DNA of 64,000 nt from Flavihumibacter stibioxidans (GTDB taxonomy: Bacteria > Bacteroidota > Bacteroidia > Chitinophagales > Chitinophagaceae). The position numbers and the translations under genes were made by a program. The stretch lies in assembly GCF_014332695.1 (NCBI RefSeq), contig NZ_MBUA01000023.1:1-64000 (forward strand). Reading direction: 5' to 3'. Under the pieces are notes generated by a model. That model did no database searches. It was not told where the DNA came from and saw only the letters and a program-made list of their open reading frames with translations. Positions 1 through 8,706 of this stretch are shown here, in pieces; within the stretch, counting starts at the first letter, position 1; every line of letters begins with the position of its first letter.

Positions 1-3000
1 TGTCCCGCACAATTTGAATAGGTGAACGTATAAACCTTGGTTCCAACACAGGCAGGATCTGAACTCTCAGTCATCACAGGACTAACCGCTGCACCACACG
101 CATCTACCACAGTAGGCGCTGTTGGCACAACAGCATCTGACAGACAGCTAACCACAGATGAACCATTTGCCGGTAAGGTAAATTCTGGTACAGGGAAGGT
201 ATAGGTATACACCCAGGTCTGGCTGGCCCCGGAACAATCCGTGTAAGTAAACTCATAGGTCTTCGTTCCTCCACAGGAAGGATCTGCACTTACCACAGGA
301 GCAGATGGTACAAGCGTACGTCCGCAATTATCTGTCACAACAGGGGGAACAGGAACCACCGCATCAGCAATACATGCTACTATAGAAGCACCATTGGCTG
401 GAAGCGTGAAGACCGGAGCACTGATCGTGTACGTATAGGTCCATATTTGGCTACCACCCGAACAATCTTCATAAGTGAAAGTATACACTTTAGTACCGAT
501 ACACTCGGGATCAACACCTTCGGAAACCGTTGGATCGATTATACGACCACAGTTGTCCGTTACAGCAGGAGCGGTTGGAACTACAGCCTCAGCCACACAG
601 GCAACCACAGATCCTCCATTCGCAGGTAAAGTAAATACTGGTGAACTTAAAGTATAGGTATACACCCAATCCTGGGTATTGCCTTCACAATCGGTATAAG
701 TATAAGTGTAGGTCCTTGTTCCCTCACAGGCTGGCTTTGCACTGATCACAGGAGCTGATGGTGTCAATACATTACCGCAGTTATCCGTTACCGTTGGTAA
801 CACTGGTGCGATATCCGTCGCATCCGGACAAGCCACTGTTGATCCCGCATCCACAGGATCTACAAAGGGTTCAAACTCCACAGTATAGGTATACACCCAA
901 TCCTGGGTATTTCCTTCACAATCAGTATAAGTATAGGTGTAAGTCCTGGTTCCTTCGCAGGTTGGCTTCGCACTGATGACAGGGGCAGATGGTGTCAATA
1001 CATTACCGCAGTTATCCGTTACCCTCGGTAACACTGGTGCGATATCCGTCGCATCCGGACAAGCCACTGTTGATCCCGCATCCACAGGATCAGCAAAGGG
1101 TTCAAACTCCACAGTATAAGTATACACCCAATCCTGGGTATTGCCTTCACAATCAGTATAAGTATAGGTGTACCTCCTTGTTCCTTCGCAGGTTGGCTTC
1201 GCACTGATGACAGGGGCAGATGGCGTCAACACCCTGCCGCAGTTATCCGTTACCGTTGGTAACACTGGTGCGATATCAGTAGCATCCGGACAAGCCACTG
1301 TTGATCCGGCATCCACAGGATCAGCAAAGGGCTCAAACTCCACAGTATAGGTATACACCCAATTCTGGGTATTTCCTTCACAATCGGTATAAGTATAAGT
1401 GTACCTCCTTGTTCCCTCACAGGTCGGCTTCGCACTGATCACAGGGGCAGATGGTGTCAATACATTACCGCAGTTATCCGTTACCGTTGGTAATACTGGT
1501 GCGATATCCGTCGCATCCGGACAAGTCACTGTTGATCCGGCATCCACAGGATCAGCAAAGGGCAAACGCTCCACAGTATAGGTATAAATCCAAACTGAAG
1601 ACAGACCGGAGCAATCCGTGAATGTGTACCTGTAAGTCCTGGTTCCCTCACAACCTGGTTTCACACTTACTTCAGGTGCAGATGGTGTTAATACATTACC
1701 ACAAACATCTGTAACCACTGGTAATACCGGAGCTATATCGGTAGCATCAGGGCAGGAAACAATTGAACCCGCATTAGCAGGAACAACTGGCGGTGTTATC
1801 CGGTCAATTATATAAGTATAAACCCAGTTGCTGAACAATCCTGCACAATCCGTATAAGTAAACGTATAGGTCTTTGTTCCTTCGCATTCCGGATCTTCAC
1901 TTGATATAACAGTGGGAGTTATAGGCGTTCCACATGCATCATATACCGTGAATGCAGGGGTAGGCTGAACAGCGTCAGCCGGACATTGAACAGTTGATCC
2001 CGCATTAGCCGGAACCTGAGGCGGAGCTGTATTGTTTACCGTTATAGTCTGGTCGCAGGTTATTGAATTACCACAAGCATCGGACGCGCGATATCTCCTG
2101 GTTATTGTATAACTATTTACGCAATTGGGATCCTGATTACTGATTATATCTTCTATCCAGGTAATCACTGGTTGCGCATCACAAAGATCAGAGGCTGTTC
2201 CCCCGGCAGCTATGAACTGGGCATAATTGACAGCAGGTGCAGGAACATCAGATGGACAGCTAACATTCAAGGCCGGAGGACATGAAATATTAGGCGGCGT
2301 TTGGTCAATTACTATGATATCTGCTGTAGCGGTGCCGATATTCCCGCACACATCCGTTGCACTGAAAGTAATGGTTCGAACAAGGTTACATGATTGCGAA
2401 AAATTCTGATAATTATTTGTTACAGTTAACTGTACACCAGGATCGGTTGCATCTGTTGCTGTTGCTGTTGCAAGCCATGCCTGTATCACAGCCTGAGCAT
2501 TCGGATCATTACATTCGATAGTAAGTGGTGATGGCGGTATAACAAAAGGATTAGTAAGATCAAATACCACATCAAAGTTGGCAGTATCAGTATTGCACAA
2601 AATGCCGCTTTGAATTTCAGTAACAACTACCGAATACTGACCGGCCGCAGTAGGTTTGTAATTTGCGCTACCACTTGAAACCAAACTACCTGCACCATCA
2701 TACGCATTGAACCATCGGTAATTAAAAATGGAAGAAGCGGGAGTTGTTACAGCCTGCAGGGTTGGGATATTGTTAGGACAAACAAATGGCGGCACTTCAA
2801 CTGTAACATTAATCGGAGCCAGAACCTGTACAGTCACCTCCTTACAATCAACTATTGGCTGACCATCGCAAAGCAGGCTACTTGGCAGAGTACCACAAAC
2901 CTTATAAACAATAGATGCAGGGGCATTTGCATCGGGTGTAAAAGTTGGAGTAAGGCAGTCTGTACAGGATAAATAAGATAGCAGGCTTTGATCATTAGGG

Positions 3001-6000
3001 CTAACAACAGACCAGCTAACAGTATTGGGATCAACGCCTGTGAAAGACAACTGCCCATTACATTTTGCATCTGCCCTTGTTGTCAGGCCTTCCTGTCCGG
3101 TCAAACCACTGATGGACCTGATCGAATATTCGTTTTGATTATTTCCCGGCTTACAGAATGTGATGGTATAGAATTGGTTGCCCGCCAAACAGATCGGCTC
3201 TCCAACCGGAATTTCCGGTCCACAGTTAATCTGGTAAAACAATGCGCCAGAAGGGGGTGCGCCAGAATAAATGTCGAAGATGATTCCGACAGCATCCTTA
3301 TCAAGAAATACGTTAAATGAAATACACCTTGGAGGCGGAGGTCCTGTTACGCCGCAACAAAGACCTTCCCTTATCACTTGAGGTGAAATGTACAAGCTAT
3401 CGGGATTTCCTTCAAGATTCACTGGAAAGAAAGGAACATTTGACTGGCAAACTGTACAGTTGGATACATCATTCACCGTAATCGTCTGCACACAGGTTGA
3501 AGTGTTGCCACAGGCATCGGTTGCCTTCCAGGTGCGCAATACGCTGCTTGGACAAAATCCAGGTTTACCTTGAAGACCTGTATATGTTTCGCTAATTAAT
3601 TCAATGGTAACCGGCCCGCCGCAGTTATCAATAACTGTAATAGTGTTGTTATCAGGAGGGGGTATATCATTCGGTGTATTTACACTAAAATTAGTACAGG
3701 TAATTGTTGGCGGGATTATATCATCAACATTGATGGTTTGAGTTCCGGTAGAAGTATTATTATTTACATCAATGGCAGTCCAGGTGCGGGTAATGGTATA
3801 CCTTCCGGCGCAGTTACCGGCAATTGTTACATCGCTGTAGTTAATTGTGACTGAACCGGAGCAGTTATCGGTAGCCGTTGCCTGTCCGGTATTGGCAGGC
3901 AAAATACTCTGTCCGCATTGAATGTTTGCTGTTGCAGGTATTATAAGAACAGGTGCTATTGCATCATTCACTACTACCGTAGTAGTGGTAGAGAATGAAG
4001 CACAACCGTTGGCAGCAGTAATTTGGTAGGTTACAGTATAAGTACCTGGTGTTGTAGCATTCGTATTTATATTACCGTTAGAAGCATTAATTATCAGACC
4101 GGGAGTAGACGAAAACGTTCCACCTGTTGTGCCTGTTATGGTAACAGGTTTATTCCCGGTATTCGGACAGAAAGGTCCGCCTGCATAGCTAATGGTAGCT
4201 GATGGTGCCTGGGTAATTGTAACAGTAGTTGTTGAAACCAGGTTAGCGCATCCTCCCGATCCGGGTTTTGTATAGGTTACAATATAAGTTCCTGCGGCAC
4301 TGGTTGAAGGAGTGATTGATCCTGTTGATGAACTAATTGTAAGTCCTGGTGAAGATGCAGAGTATGTGCCACCAGAGTAATTGCCGCTACCAGTAAGTGT
4401 AACAGGCTGTGGACTGGTTACACTTGTACAAAAAGGTGTGCCAGCATAAGAAATTATAGCAGTGGGTAATTCTGTTATTGTAACTGAAGTAGTGGTACTA
4501 ACCTGAGCACAACCTCCGGAAGCAGGAATGGTATAGGTTATTGTATAAACACCTGGGGTACTTCCATTGGGTACAAAAGAACCAGTTGTTGAATTAATAG
4601 CAAGTCCGGTTGCAGGGGAAACAGAAAATATTCCGCCACTTGTTCCTGACAAAGTAACATTCCTGGCTGTATTATCATTTTCACAGAATGGACCTCCAAG
4701 GTAGGTTATGCCAGCAGTTGGAAGTTCTGTTATCGTTACTGTTGTTGTAACGGGTATGGCCGGACAACCACCAGATGCAGGTATGGTATAAGTGATAGTA
4801 TAGGTGCCCGCTGCGCTGGTACTGGGTGTAATTGCGCCTGTAGCCGGGTTTAGTGCCAGGCCGGCAGGTGATGAAGAATAGGATCCTCCGGTATAGGCGG
4901 CGGTTCCTGTTAGAAATACAGGTTGAGCAGTATTCACTGTACGACAGAATGCCGTTGCAGGATAGTTAATTGTAGCGGTAGGAATCGGGGTAACAGAAAT
5001 TGTAAATGACTGCGATGGTCCAGCACAACTATTGGCTGTAGGTGTTACTGTAATAGTTGCTGTTACTGGAACAACACCAGTATTTGAAGCAATAAATGAA
5101 GGTATATCACCAGTACCATTTGCAGCCAGGCCAATGCTGGTATTATTATTAGTCCAGTTATAGGTAGTGCCATTCACAGCACCAGAAAAATTGATAGCAG
5201 TTGTTGCAGCAGCACTGCAAAGTATTTGATTTGCAGGATCAACTACAGTAGGTGTCGGGTTTACTGTGATAGTAAATGTCTGCGGAGTGCCGATACAACT
5301 ATTCGCTGTCGGTGTTACAGTTATGGTGGCAGTGATCGGAGTTGATCCGGTGTTTACAGCAGTGAACGCAGGTATGTTACCAATGCCGCTGGCACCAAGA
5401 CCAATCGCAGTATTGTCATTGGTCCAGCTATAGGTAGTGCCAGTTACAGCACCCGTAAAACTAACCGCAGCAGTAGATGACCCGTTACATACTGTCTGGT
5501 TTGCTGGATCGGTAACCGTTGCAGTCGGGTTTACTGTGATAGTAAATGTCTGCGGAGTGCCGATACAACTATTCGCTGTCGGTGTTACCGTAATGGTGGC
5601 AGTGATCGGAGTTGTTCCGGTATTGGTGGCAGTGAACGCAGGTATGTTACCAGTCCCGCTGGCACCAAGACCAATCGCAGTATTGTCATTGGTCCAGCTA
5701 TAGGTAGTGCCAGTTACAGCACCCGTAAAACTAACCGCAGCAGTAGATGACCCGTTACATACTGTCTGGTTTGCTGGATCGGTAACCGTTGCAGTCGGGT
5801 TTACTGTGATAGTAAATGTCTGCGGAGTGCCGATACAACTATTCGCTGTCGGTGTTACCGTAATGGTGGCAGTGATCGGAGTTGATCCGGTGTTTACAGC
5901 AGTGAACGCAGGTATGTTACCAGTGCCGCTGGCACCAAGACCAATCGCAGTATTGTCATTGGTCCAGCTATAAGTAGTGCCAGTTACAGCACCCGTAAAA

Positions 6001-7085
6001 CTAACCGCAGCAGTAGATGACCCGTTACATACTGTCTGGTTTGCTGGATCGGTAACCGTTGCAGTAGGGTTTACTGTGATAGTAAATGTCTGCGGAGTGC
6101 CGATACAACTATTCGCTGTCGGTGTTACCGTAATGGTGGCAGTGATCGGAGTTGTTCCGGTGTTTACAGCAGTAAAGGAACCGATATTACCAGTGCCACT
6201 TGCTGCCAGGCCAATACCTGGAGTATTGTTTGTCCAATTATATACAGTGCCAGTTACAGCACCCGTAAAACTAACCGTAGCAGTAGATGACCCGTTACAT
6301 ACTGCAAGATCCGCAGGGTCATTTACAGTGGGGACAGGATTAACAGTAACCAGCGAACTCCCCGTTATATCACCAGTCAGGGCCGAACAACCAAAATTAT
6401 TCGTCAGGCTGGTTACAGGATAAGATTGGGTTGCCGTCGGAAATACCGGGTAAGAAAATGGTGAACTTATATTTGCCCGCGGACTGCCATCCAACTCAAA
6501 ATTAAATGTTGAGCCACCCGTAAACGTAATATTGATATTTGTTGATTGGCCTGCGCAAATGACAGCATCACCCACACTCAACACCGCAGTTGGCCTGGGA
6601 TTTACAGCAATAGTTACATTATTGGAAAACGCAGAGCAGGTAGTAGCCCCATCAACCAGGGTTGCAACACGGCGATAAATTGTGGTTGAACTCAATACCG
6701 GCACATCATAATCCGGTGAAACGGCACCCGTAATATCTGTCCAACTGGTCCCGTCCGGCGACGATTGCCATTGATACGTGATGGTGTTTAACGGAATGCC
6801 CGATTCTGTCGCCGGAGTATTTACATTGAACTGCCCGGGATCTTCACCGGCGCATATTGTGGCTGTATTACCCCCTATTGTTCCACCGAGAATCGGACAA
6901 CCAACTACAATTGGTTTTTTATTATTCCCAAACCCAACCTCACCCCCACCCGCAAACGCAAATGCAGATGCGTAAAACACCTGCAAAAACAATAGTAAGA
7001 GGAACGGAAAATTCAACTTCCGGCTCCTAACATTGCGGTTAGAAATAGGTCTTTCTAGGTTTAAGGTCATTCCTGGTTTTTTCAT
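1..7085 (-). CDS. Giant repetitive cell-surface protein (SprB/HYR-like adhesin), C-terminus outside window
   Basis: The frame is open from an ATG at 7083-7085 to the left edge, at least 2361 residues. A basic N-terminus is followed by a hydrophobic signal segment (about residues 25-45, FPFLLLLFLQVFYASAFA); the ATG at 7068-7070 is an alternative start. Next come an Ig-like module (YQWQSSPDGTSW), PKD-like 90-residue repeats (about residues 250-700, four nearly identical), repeats with PFC and GTYTVTYT motifs (about 700-1040), hyalin-repeat-like modules, and 77-residue repeats with CPDATDIAPVLP and DNCGNVLTPS motifs (about 1680 to the edge). Such mosaics occur in SprB-like adhesins and other type IX-secreted proteins of Bacteroidota. 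A T9SS sorting domain is expected beyond the window but not seen. Paired cysteines per repeat suggest disulfide-stabilised extracellular domains. Role in adhesion or gliding is inferred. Confidence 0.85.
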   Translation of the reverse strand, partial: MKKPGMTLNLERPISNRNVRSRKLNFPFLLLLFLQVFYASAFAFAGGGEVGFGNNKKPIVVGCPILGGTIGGNTATICAGEDPGQFNVNTPATESGIPLNTITYQWQSSPDGTSWTDITGAVSPDYDVPVLSSTTIYRRVATLVDGATTCSAFSNNVTIAVNPRPTAVLSVGDAVICAGQSTNINITFTGGSTFNFELDGSPRANISSPFSYPVFPTATQSYPVTSLTNNFGCSALTGDITGSSLVTVNPVPTVNDPADLAVCNGSSTATVSFTGAVTGTVYNWTNNTPGIGLAASGTGNIGSFTAVNTGTTPITATITVTPTANSCIGTPQTFTITVNPTATVTDPANQTVCNGSSTAAVSFTGAVTGTTYSWTNDNTAIGLGASGTGNIPAFTAVNTGSTPITATITVTPTANSCIGTPQTFTITVNPTATVTDPANQTVCNGSSTAAVSFTGAVTGTTYSWTNDNTAIGLGASGTGNIPAFTATNTGTTPITATITVTPTANSCIGTPQTFTITVNPTATVTDPANQTVCNGSSTAAVSFTGAVTGTTYSWTNDNTAIGLGASGIGNIPAFTAVNTGSTPITATITVTPTANSCIGTPQTFTITVNPTPTVVDPANQILCSAAATTAINFSGAVNGTTYNWTNNNTSIGLAANGTGDIPSFIASNTGVVPVTATITVTPTANSCAGPSQSFTISVTPIPTATINYPATAFCRTVNTAQPVFLTGTAAYTGGSYSSSPAGLALNPATGAITPSTSAAGTYTITYTIPASGGCPAIPVTTTVTITELPTAGITYLGGPFCENDNTARNVTLSGTSGGIFSVSPATGLAINSTTGSFVPNGSTPGVYTITYTIPASGGCAQVSTTTSVTITELPTAIISYAGTPFCTSVTSPQPVTLTGSGNYSGGTYSASSPGLTISSSTGSITPSTSAAGTYIVTYTKPGSGGCANLVSTTTVTITQAPSATISYAGGPFCPNTGNKPVTITGTTGGTFSSTPGLIINASNGNINTNATTPGTYTVTYQITAANGCASFSTTTTVVVNDAIAPVLIIPATANIQCGQSILPANTGQATATDNCSGSVTINYSDVTIAGNCAGRYTITRTWTAIDVNNNTSTGTQTINVDDIIPPTITCTNFSVNTPNDIPPPDNNTITVIDNCGGPVTIELISETYTGLQGKPGFCPSSVLRTWKATDACGNTSTCVQTITVNDVSNCTVCQSNVPFFPVNLEGNPDSLYISPQVIREGLCCGVTGPPPPRCISFNVFLDKDAVGIIFDIYSGAPPSGALFYQINCGPEIPVGEPICLAGNQFYTITFCKPGNNQNEYSIRSISGLTGQEGLTTRADAKCNGQLSFTGVDPNTVSWSVVSPNDQSLLSYLSCTDCLTPTFTPDANAPASIVYKVCGTLPSSLLCDGQPIVDCKEVTVQVLAPINVTVEVPPFVCPNNIPTLQAVTTPASSIFNYRWFNAYDGAGSLVSSGSANYKPTAAGQYSVVVTEIQSGILCNTDTANFDVVFDLTNPFVIPPSPLTIECNDPNAQAVIQAWLATATATDATDPGVQLTVTNNYQNFSQSCNLVRTITFSATDVCGNIGTATADIIVIDQTPPNISCPPALNVSCPSDVPAPAVNYAQFIAAGGTASDLCDAQPVITWIEDIISNQDPNCVNSYTITRRYRASDACGNSITCDQTITVNNTAPPQVPANAGSTVQCPADAVQPTPAFTVYDACGTPITPTVISSEDPECEGTKTYTFTYTDCAGLFSNWVYTYIIDRITPPVVPANAGSIVSCPDATDIAPVLPVVTDVCGNVLTPSAPEVSVKPGCEGTRTYRYTFTDCSGLSSVWIYTYTVERLPFADPVDAGSTVTCPDATDIAPVLPTVTDNCGNVLTPSAPVISAKPTCEGTRRYTYTYTDCEGNTQNWVYTYTVEFEPFADPVDAGSTVACPDATDIAPVLPTVTDNCGRVLTPSAPVISAKPTCEGTRRYTYTYTDCEGNTQDWVYTYTVEFEPFADPVDAGSTVACPDATDIAPVLPRVTDNCGNVLTPSAPVISAKPTCEGTRTYTYTYTDCEGNTQDWVYTYTVEFEPFVDPVDAGSTVACPDATDIAPVLPTVTDNCGNVLTPSAPVISAKPACEGTRTYTYTYTDCEGNTQDWVYTYTLSSPVFTLPANGGSVVACVAEAVVPTAPAVTDNCGRIIDPTVSEGVDPECIGTKVYTFTYEDCSGGSQIWTYTYTISAPVFTLPANGASIVACIADAVVPVPPVVTDNCGRTLVPSAPVVSADPSCGGTKTYEFTYTDCSGASQTWVYTYTFPVPEFTLPANGSSVVSCLSDAVVPTAPTVVDACGAAVSPVMTESSDPACVGTKVYTFTYSNCAG
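718..1641 (-). repeat. Four tandem 231-bp units (77 residues each) in the giant surface protein
   Basis: Units start near 718, 949, 1180 and 1411, exactly 231 bp apart, and differ at only a few positions. Each encodes one HYR-like module with the CPDATDIAPVLP, DNCGNVLTPS and CEGTRTYTYT motifs. More divergent copies continue on both sides (1 to ~2040). Confidence 0.9.
5254..6333 (-). repeat. Four tandem 270-bp units (90 residues each) in the giant surface protein
   Basis: Units start near 5254, 5524, 5794 and 6064, exactly 270 bp apart and almost identical. Each encodes a PKD-like module containing DPANQTVCNGSSTAAVSF and TANSCIGTPQTFTITVNP. A more divergent copy lies at 4985-5253. Confidence 0.9.
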
Positions 7086-7604
7086 ATCAATGAACTCCGG
7101 TTCATTGATAATGTGGATCTGGATATATAATAATCACCCCTGTTCTTGCTTCACATCACTACTTCTATTGTTCAAAAAAGCAGCATTTTCCTCCTGATAA
7201 TTAATCTGAACAAATTATAATATAATAAAAGATACCGGCTTTTTCAAAAAATATACCAGCCATCTTTCAGGCACAAACCAGCTCTACTTCAAAATTTGAT
7301 ACCTGGGTTGCTTACCAGTAATCGGCAATAGATTCTTGTTGAAATACTCCCTTAAAAACCCAGGCTGCAGAAAACCCGGACTAAATCCATATGATGGATC
7401 TATGAAATATCGGTGGAGCATCAGACAGAAATGCCAGTTCTGGTTTCAGTCTTAATGGGGTAGTTCTCGGATTACTCATCAATAACGCCCATGAATAATT
7501 TTTATTATATAAATAAAAAAAGCCTCCGTTTGGAGGCTCTTTTTAATTCATACAACTATTTCCACCACTGTTCAGGCTGAAAATCGGCCTGAATCCAGGT
7601 ATAA
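7086..7604. other. Intergenic region upstream of the giant surface gene
   Basis: 519 bp with no convincing gene. It holds the 5' region of the giant surface gene; a minus-strand TATAATTTG at 7211-7219 resembles the Bacteroidota -7 element TAnnTTTG with one extra base, 126 bp before the start codon. It also holds the terminator at 7521-7538. The stretch 7260-7490 shows nothing recognisable. Confidence 0.5.
7514..7545. terminator. Bidirectional intrinsic terminator after the DksA-like gene
   Basis: The arms agcctcc (7521-7527) and ggaggct (7532-7538) enclose a 4-nt loop. An A-run on the left and a T-run on the right allow termination in both directions. It lies about 65 bp past the stop of the minus-strand gene at 7605. 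Confidence 0.8.
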
Positions 7605-8669
7605 CTATTTATTCATAGTATTCTTCGCTTCAATACTCAGCGTAGCATGCGGCACAGCGCGCAAACGGGCCTTGTCAATCAGCTTACCGGTTACGCGGCA
7701 GATGCCATAGGTCTTGTTCTCAATGCGCATCAGGGCTTTCTCCAGGTGATCAATAAAAGTGATCTGGCGACTTGCCATCTGGGCCAGTTGCTCACGCTCC
7801 ATACTCACACTGCCGTCTTCCATGGTCATATAACGGCTTTCGCTCTCGTCCCCTCCCATTTCATCCTTACGCGTGATCAACCCCTGAAGGTAAGCCAGCT
7901 CTTTTTTGGCAGCATCCAGCTTCTTATTGATGAGCTCTTTGAATTCTACCAATTCACCATCACTATATCGCATTGTCGGCCCGGAAGGAATCGGATTGTC
8001 CTGGTCCAGCACACTTTTCGTAAAGTCAGGATTATAAGGTTTCACAGTTTTCGTTTTAATTTCTGGCATCACCACCTTGGATGGTCTTTTCTCCGGAGGA
8101 GGTGCCGGTTTTTTGATTGGTATCGGTGTGGTCTGTTTACTGTCGTCCTTAACAACAGCGGGCCTGGCCGTAACAGATTTGGATACCGCTTTAATAGTTT
8201 TTACAGGGGCAGATTTACCAGCCGCTGCTTTCCCACCGTTGGCGGAGGTTTTGGCAGGGGCAGCTTTTACTTCAGCAACCCTTTTTGCGGGTTCTTCTTT
8301 TTTAATTACAGGTTTTGACGGCGCAGGGGCAGCTTTTTTCGGTGCAGGCACATCAGCCTTTTTAACCGGTGCTACAGCCTTGCCTGCCTTTGACGGCGGT
8401 ACAGCAGCTTTAGAAGCTTTGGCAGCAGGTTTGATGGGCTTCGCCGACCTGGCAGGCGCAGGGGCTGCCTTGGATGCAGTCTTTTTATCCGGCGTTGCAG
8501 CCTTTTTTGCCACTGGCTTGGCAGCCGCCTTTTTGGCTGGCGCCGGGGCCGGTTTGGCAGAGGCTGTATGCTTTGCCGGAGCAACCTTTTTCGCCGCAGT
8601 AGCCGAGGCTTTCGCGGTTCCACCCGCTTTAGTCTTGGCGGAAGCGGAGGCCTTTTTGTTTGTTGCCAT
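7605..8669 (-). CDS. DksA/TraR-like protein with histone-H1-like Lys/Ala/Pro-rich tail
   Basis: 354 residues. Residues 1 to about 200 are low-complexity Ala/Lys/Pro repeats resembling bacterial histone-H1-like proteins. The C-terminal ~130 residues form a TraR/DksA-type module: a helical hairpin with an acidic tip (EMGGDESESR), then a zinc-finger-like segment YGICRVTGKLI...RLRAVPHATLS. Only one of the four canonical zinc cysteines remains; the second is Thr and the last pair is replaced. DksA-family proteins bind the RNA polymerase secondary channel; here a role in transcription or nucleoid binding is inferred. It lies 37 bp downstream of ileS on the same strand, probably in one operon. In many Bacteroidota ileS is followed by such a gene and then lspA; no lspA is present here. 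A purine-rich RBS precedes the ATG. Confidence 0.85.
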   Translation of the reverse strand: MATNKKASASAKTKAGGTAKASATAAKKVAPAKHTASAKPAPAPAKKAAAKPVAKKAATPDKKTASKAAPAPARSAKPIKPAAKASKAAVPPSKAGKAVAPVKKADVPAPKKAAPAPSKPVIKKEEPAKRVAEVKAAPAKTSANGGKAAAGKSAPVKTIKAVSKSVTARPAVVKDDSKQTTPIPIKKPAPPPEKRPSKVVMPEIKTKTVKPYNPDFTKSVLDQDNPIPSGPTMRYSDGELVEFKELINKKLDAAKKELAYLQGLITRKDEMGGDESESRYMTMEDGSVSMEREQLAQMASRQITFIDHLEKALMRIENKTYGICRVTGKLIDKARLRAVPHATLSIEAKNTMNK

Positions 8670-8706
8670 ATTTCTTCCTTTTATCCGGTGATGAATTTTT
8701 CTTTTA

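Noticed and set aside
718-1641. CRISPR-like array
   Set aside because: Units are 231 bp, fully coding, with no short repeat/spacer structure and no cas genes.
5437-6423. Plus-strand open frames of 88-148 codons in the 270-bp repeats
   Set aside because: They run antisense to the continuous minus-strand adhesin frame and repeat with it; no RBS or recognisable domain.
7647-8691. Plus-strand open frames (up to 223 codons) opposite the DksA-like gene
   Set aside because: They arise from the biased Ala/Lys/Pro codons of the minus-strand gene; composition is that of an antisense shadow.
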